DNA of 64,000 bases, from contig CAJCJG010000018.1 in NCBI GenBank assembly GCA_903970625.1, forward strand, positions 1 to 64,000, written 5' to 3'. Under the pieces are notes generated by a model that saw only the letters and a list, made by a program, of their open reading frames with translations, did not search any database and was not told where the DNA came from. Of this stretch, positions 62,484-64,000 are shown in pieces. This stretch comes from Solirubrobacterales bacterium 70-9 (GTDB lineage Bacteria > Pseudomonadota > Alphaproteobacteria > Acetobacterales > Acetobacteraceae). Made by a program: the position numbers and the translations under genes. Every line of letters begins with the position of its first letter. Position 1 is the stretch's first letter.

Positions 62484-63332
62484 TCATGCGGGAGGCACGG
62501 GACTGCATGCGGCGGCCGTCGCGCGGGCCAGCACGATCATCCGCCGCGCCGCCACCCCCGCGCCGGCCACGTCGCTGGCCAGCCGCTCCATGATCGGGTT
62601 GGACAGCAGCGTCCGCATCGCCACATCCGCCGCGATGTCGGTGGCAACGACACTCGCCGCCGCGAACGCCACCCGGCGCAGCAGCGCCAGCGTCCCGAAC
62701 AGGCCGGGCCGCAGCCCATGCATTTCCGCGATCTGCCGCACCAGCCGCACGCCGCGCCAGCCGACCAGCAGCCCGTCCAAAGCCGGCGAGGGCACCGCCG
62801 CCGCCGCCGAAAAAACTTGGATGGCCGCCGTCCTGCCCAGTGCATCCGCCCGCGCCCGCAGCGTCGCCACCGGCCCCGCGCGCAACAGGGCCAAAATCGC
62901 CGCCGGCTCGTCGGTCGCGCGGATCGCCTCGGCCAGCGCCGCACCCTCCGGCAGCGTCGCCAGCCACGCAAGGGCGGCAAGCTTCGCCTGCGCCGGATCG
63001 GCCAGCGCCGCATGCAGCCGGTCCACCCGGCGCAGCCCGACCAGCGCAAACAATTCGCGCCACGCCGCAAGGCCCAGCAGCCCGAAGCCGCCCAACGCCA
63101 CCGCCAGCGTGAGCGACCCCAACACAGGCCCCCGCTCGAACTGGCTGGCGACGAAATTGCCCGCATCGAGGGCAGCAAACCCGGCCACCAGCACGGCCGC
63201 CCCGGCAGCGGCGAGGCCAACGCCGCTTGGCGGCGTCGGCGCCACAACCGGCACCGGCAACGCCTCCGGCTCCAGCCGCGAAATCTTTTGGTCTTCCAGT
63301 TCGAAGCGCGGTCGGATGCGGGTCTCGCTCAC
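62484..63332 (-). CDS. YcjF-like membrane protein (TIGR01620/DUF697)
   Basis: A 282-residue inner-membrane protein with two hydrophobic segments (about residues 36-56 and 68-90) and a C-terminal DUF697-type region (FGTLALLRRVAFAAASVVATDIAAD). GTG 63332 overlaps the stop of the YcjX gene by 4 bp. In enterobacteria ycjX and ycjF are stress-linked partners; the pairing here supports both calls. Function remains unknown. Confidence 0.8.
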   Translation of the reverse strand: MSETRIRPRFELEDQKISRLEPEALPVPVVAPTPPSGVGLAAAGAAVLVAGFAALDAGNFVASQFERGPVLGSLTLAVALGGFGLLGLAAWRELFALVGLRRVDRLHAALADPAQAKLAALAWLATLPEGAALAEAIRATDEPAAILALLRAGPVATLRARADALGRTAAIQVFSAAAAVPSPALDGLLVGWRGVRLVRQIAEMHGLRPGLFGTLALLRRVAFAAASVVATDIAADVAMRTLLSNPIMERLASDVAGAGVAARRMIVLARATAAACSPVPPA

Positions 63333-64000
63333 AGCACATCCTCCAGCAAAAATGTCAGCAGCGCGTCCAGCCCGATATGGGGCACGCCGCCGCGCCCGGC
63401 CAGCGCCAGCCGCATCGGCTCGAAATCCGGCAGCGCCAGGAACGGATGCGCCCAAAAATCGGCCCCTGGCGGCCGGTCCGGCACTTCACCGGGATAGGAG
63501 CGCCCGGCCCGCGCCTCACCCGCCACGCGCCCCCGCACGGCCGAGACCGGCCTTCCCTCCAGCGTCCACACCACATCCTCGGTGCAGCGCACCGACGCGA
63601 TCGCGAACGCGCGAGACACCACGTCCGGCGTCTTCGTCAGGCTCGCAACCAGGTCGGCCAGATTGCCGCGCTGGCGGTCGGCGACATGGTCCGCCTTGCT
63701 GGCAGCGAATGCCACCCTCCCGATGCCGCCGAACCACCAGGGCAGCATCGCGGCCAGCCACCCCGCCGCACCGCCCCGCCAGCGCAACGCCTTGGCCACC
63801 GCCCGCAGCGACGCCGCCGCGTCCGCGAACGCATCCGCCCCGGCATGCAGCGCTGACAGCAGATCGGCCAGCACCACCAGCCGATCCACGGCCCCGAACG
63901 CCGGCGCCACCAGATCGGCCCGAATTTGCGTCCGATACCGCTCGTACCGGTCGCGCAGCAGCCCCGCCAGCGGTCCCGCGCCGTCCATCGGAAAGAACGC
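63329..64000 (-). CDS. YcjX-like P-loop protein, C-terminal part (runs off right edge)
   Basis: The C-terminal 223 residues of a YcjX/DUF463 protein are present; the frame is still open at base 64000. Recognisable parts are DRLVVLADLLSALHAG, VAFAASKADHVADRQRGNL (the G4-like SKADHV region of the family) and the C-terminal GADFWAHPFLALPDFEPMRL. The P-loop itself lies outside the window. It is coupled to the YcjF-like gene. Confidence 0.82.
   Translation of the reverse strand, partial: AFFPMDGAGPLAGLLRDRYERYRTQIRADLVAPAFGAVDRLVVLADLLSALHAGADAFADAAASLRAVAKALRWRGGAAGWLAAMLPWWFGGIGRVAFAASKADHVADRQRGNLADLVASLTKTPDVVSRAFAIASVRCTEDVVWTLEGRPVSAVRGRVAGEARAGRSYPGEVPDRPPGADFWAHPFLALPDFEPMRLALAGRGGVPHIGLDALLTFLLEDVL

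Noticed and set aside
1-64000. tRNA, rRNA, CRISPR array, transposase or prophage genes
   Set aside because: Looked for on both strands by motif and repeat pattern; none seen. The only repeats are short palindromic elements.

Overview
The window is 64 kb of GC-rich DNA packed with genes on both strands, many joined by 4-bp start/stop overlaps (ATGA or GTGA). Gene content points to an alphaproteobacterium, most likely Rhodospirillales/Acetobacteraceae. The supporting features are an Rrf2-led sufBCDSUTA operon, a Rhodobacter-like smo/mtlK polyol cluster, NodT-type efflux lipoproteins, liv-type uptake systems and alphaproteobacterial-style palindromic intergenic repeats. Family placement is inference. 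I saw no rRNA, tRNA, CRISPR array, transposase, phage gene or replication origin.

Layout. 1-760: a partial unknown gene and a nucleoside deaminase. 814-6870 (minus): a branched-chain-amino-acid-type ABC operon, livG-livF-SBP-SBP-livH-livM, with two paralogous binding proteins and a MITE-like palindromic insert. 7025-15900 (plus): a complete tripartite RND efflux operon (NodT-type outer membrane lipoprotein, MdtA-like adaptor, MdtB- and MdtC-like pumps). 15861-17630 (minus): a GH15 glucoamylase/trehalase-like enzyme. 17931-22137 (plus): RhlE-type RNA helicase, glutaryl-CoA dehydrogenase, and a TrmA/RlmD-family RNA methyltransferase. 22128-28585 (minus): the SUF iron-sulfur assembly operon behind an Rrf2 regulator.

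28710-35747: metabolic and membrane genes (Nudix hydrolase, metallo-beta-lactamase-fold hydrolase, EamA exporter, MaoC/HTD2-like dehydratase, LLM flavin oxidoreductase, sterol-desaturase-type hydroxylase, DUF445 protein). 35825-36020 holds two different palindromic repeats. 36098-43026 (minus): an NCS2 nucleobase permease, then a polyol uptake and oxidation operon (binding protein, two permeases, SDR, mannitol-type dehydrogenase) that has no ATPase gene. 43147-44373 (minus): an unknown acidic protein split by an in-frame TAG. 44685-48807 (plus): a PEP-carboxylase-family protein with altered active-site motifs, an exported trypsin-fold protease and a LysE exporter. 48992-51091 (minus): elongation factor G, away from any ribosomal operon. 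51352-53862 (plus): an exported DUF1800/DUF1501 pair.

53859-61250 (minus) is the most distinctive metabolic island. It is a hydroquinone/hydroxyquinol catabolic operon: two-subunit hydroquinone 1,2-dioxygenase (HapC/HapD), semialdehyde dehydrogenase (HapE), maleylacetate reductase (HapF) and hydroxyquinol 1,2-dioxygenase. Two unrelated ABC binding proteins are interleaved without permease or ATPase. Both ring-cleavage routes converge on maleylacetate and then beta-ketoadipate. The right edge holds a VOC/WYL-regulator pair behind a perfect 9-bp inverted repeat, and a YcjX/YcjF pair that runs off the end.

Several genes have a -10-like box only 6-9 bases before the start codon and no Shine-Dalgarno sequence, which suggests leaderless transcripts. 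The clearest candidates for something new are the amber-interrupted protein, the divergent PEP-carboxylase paralogue and the hap operon with orphan binding proteins.
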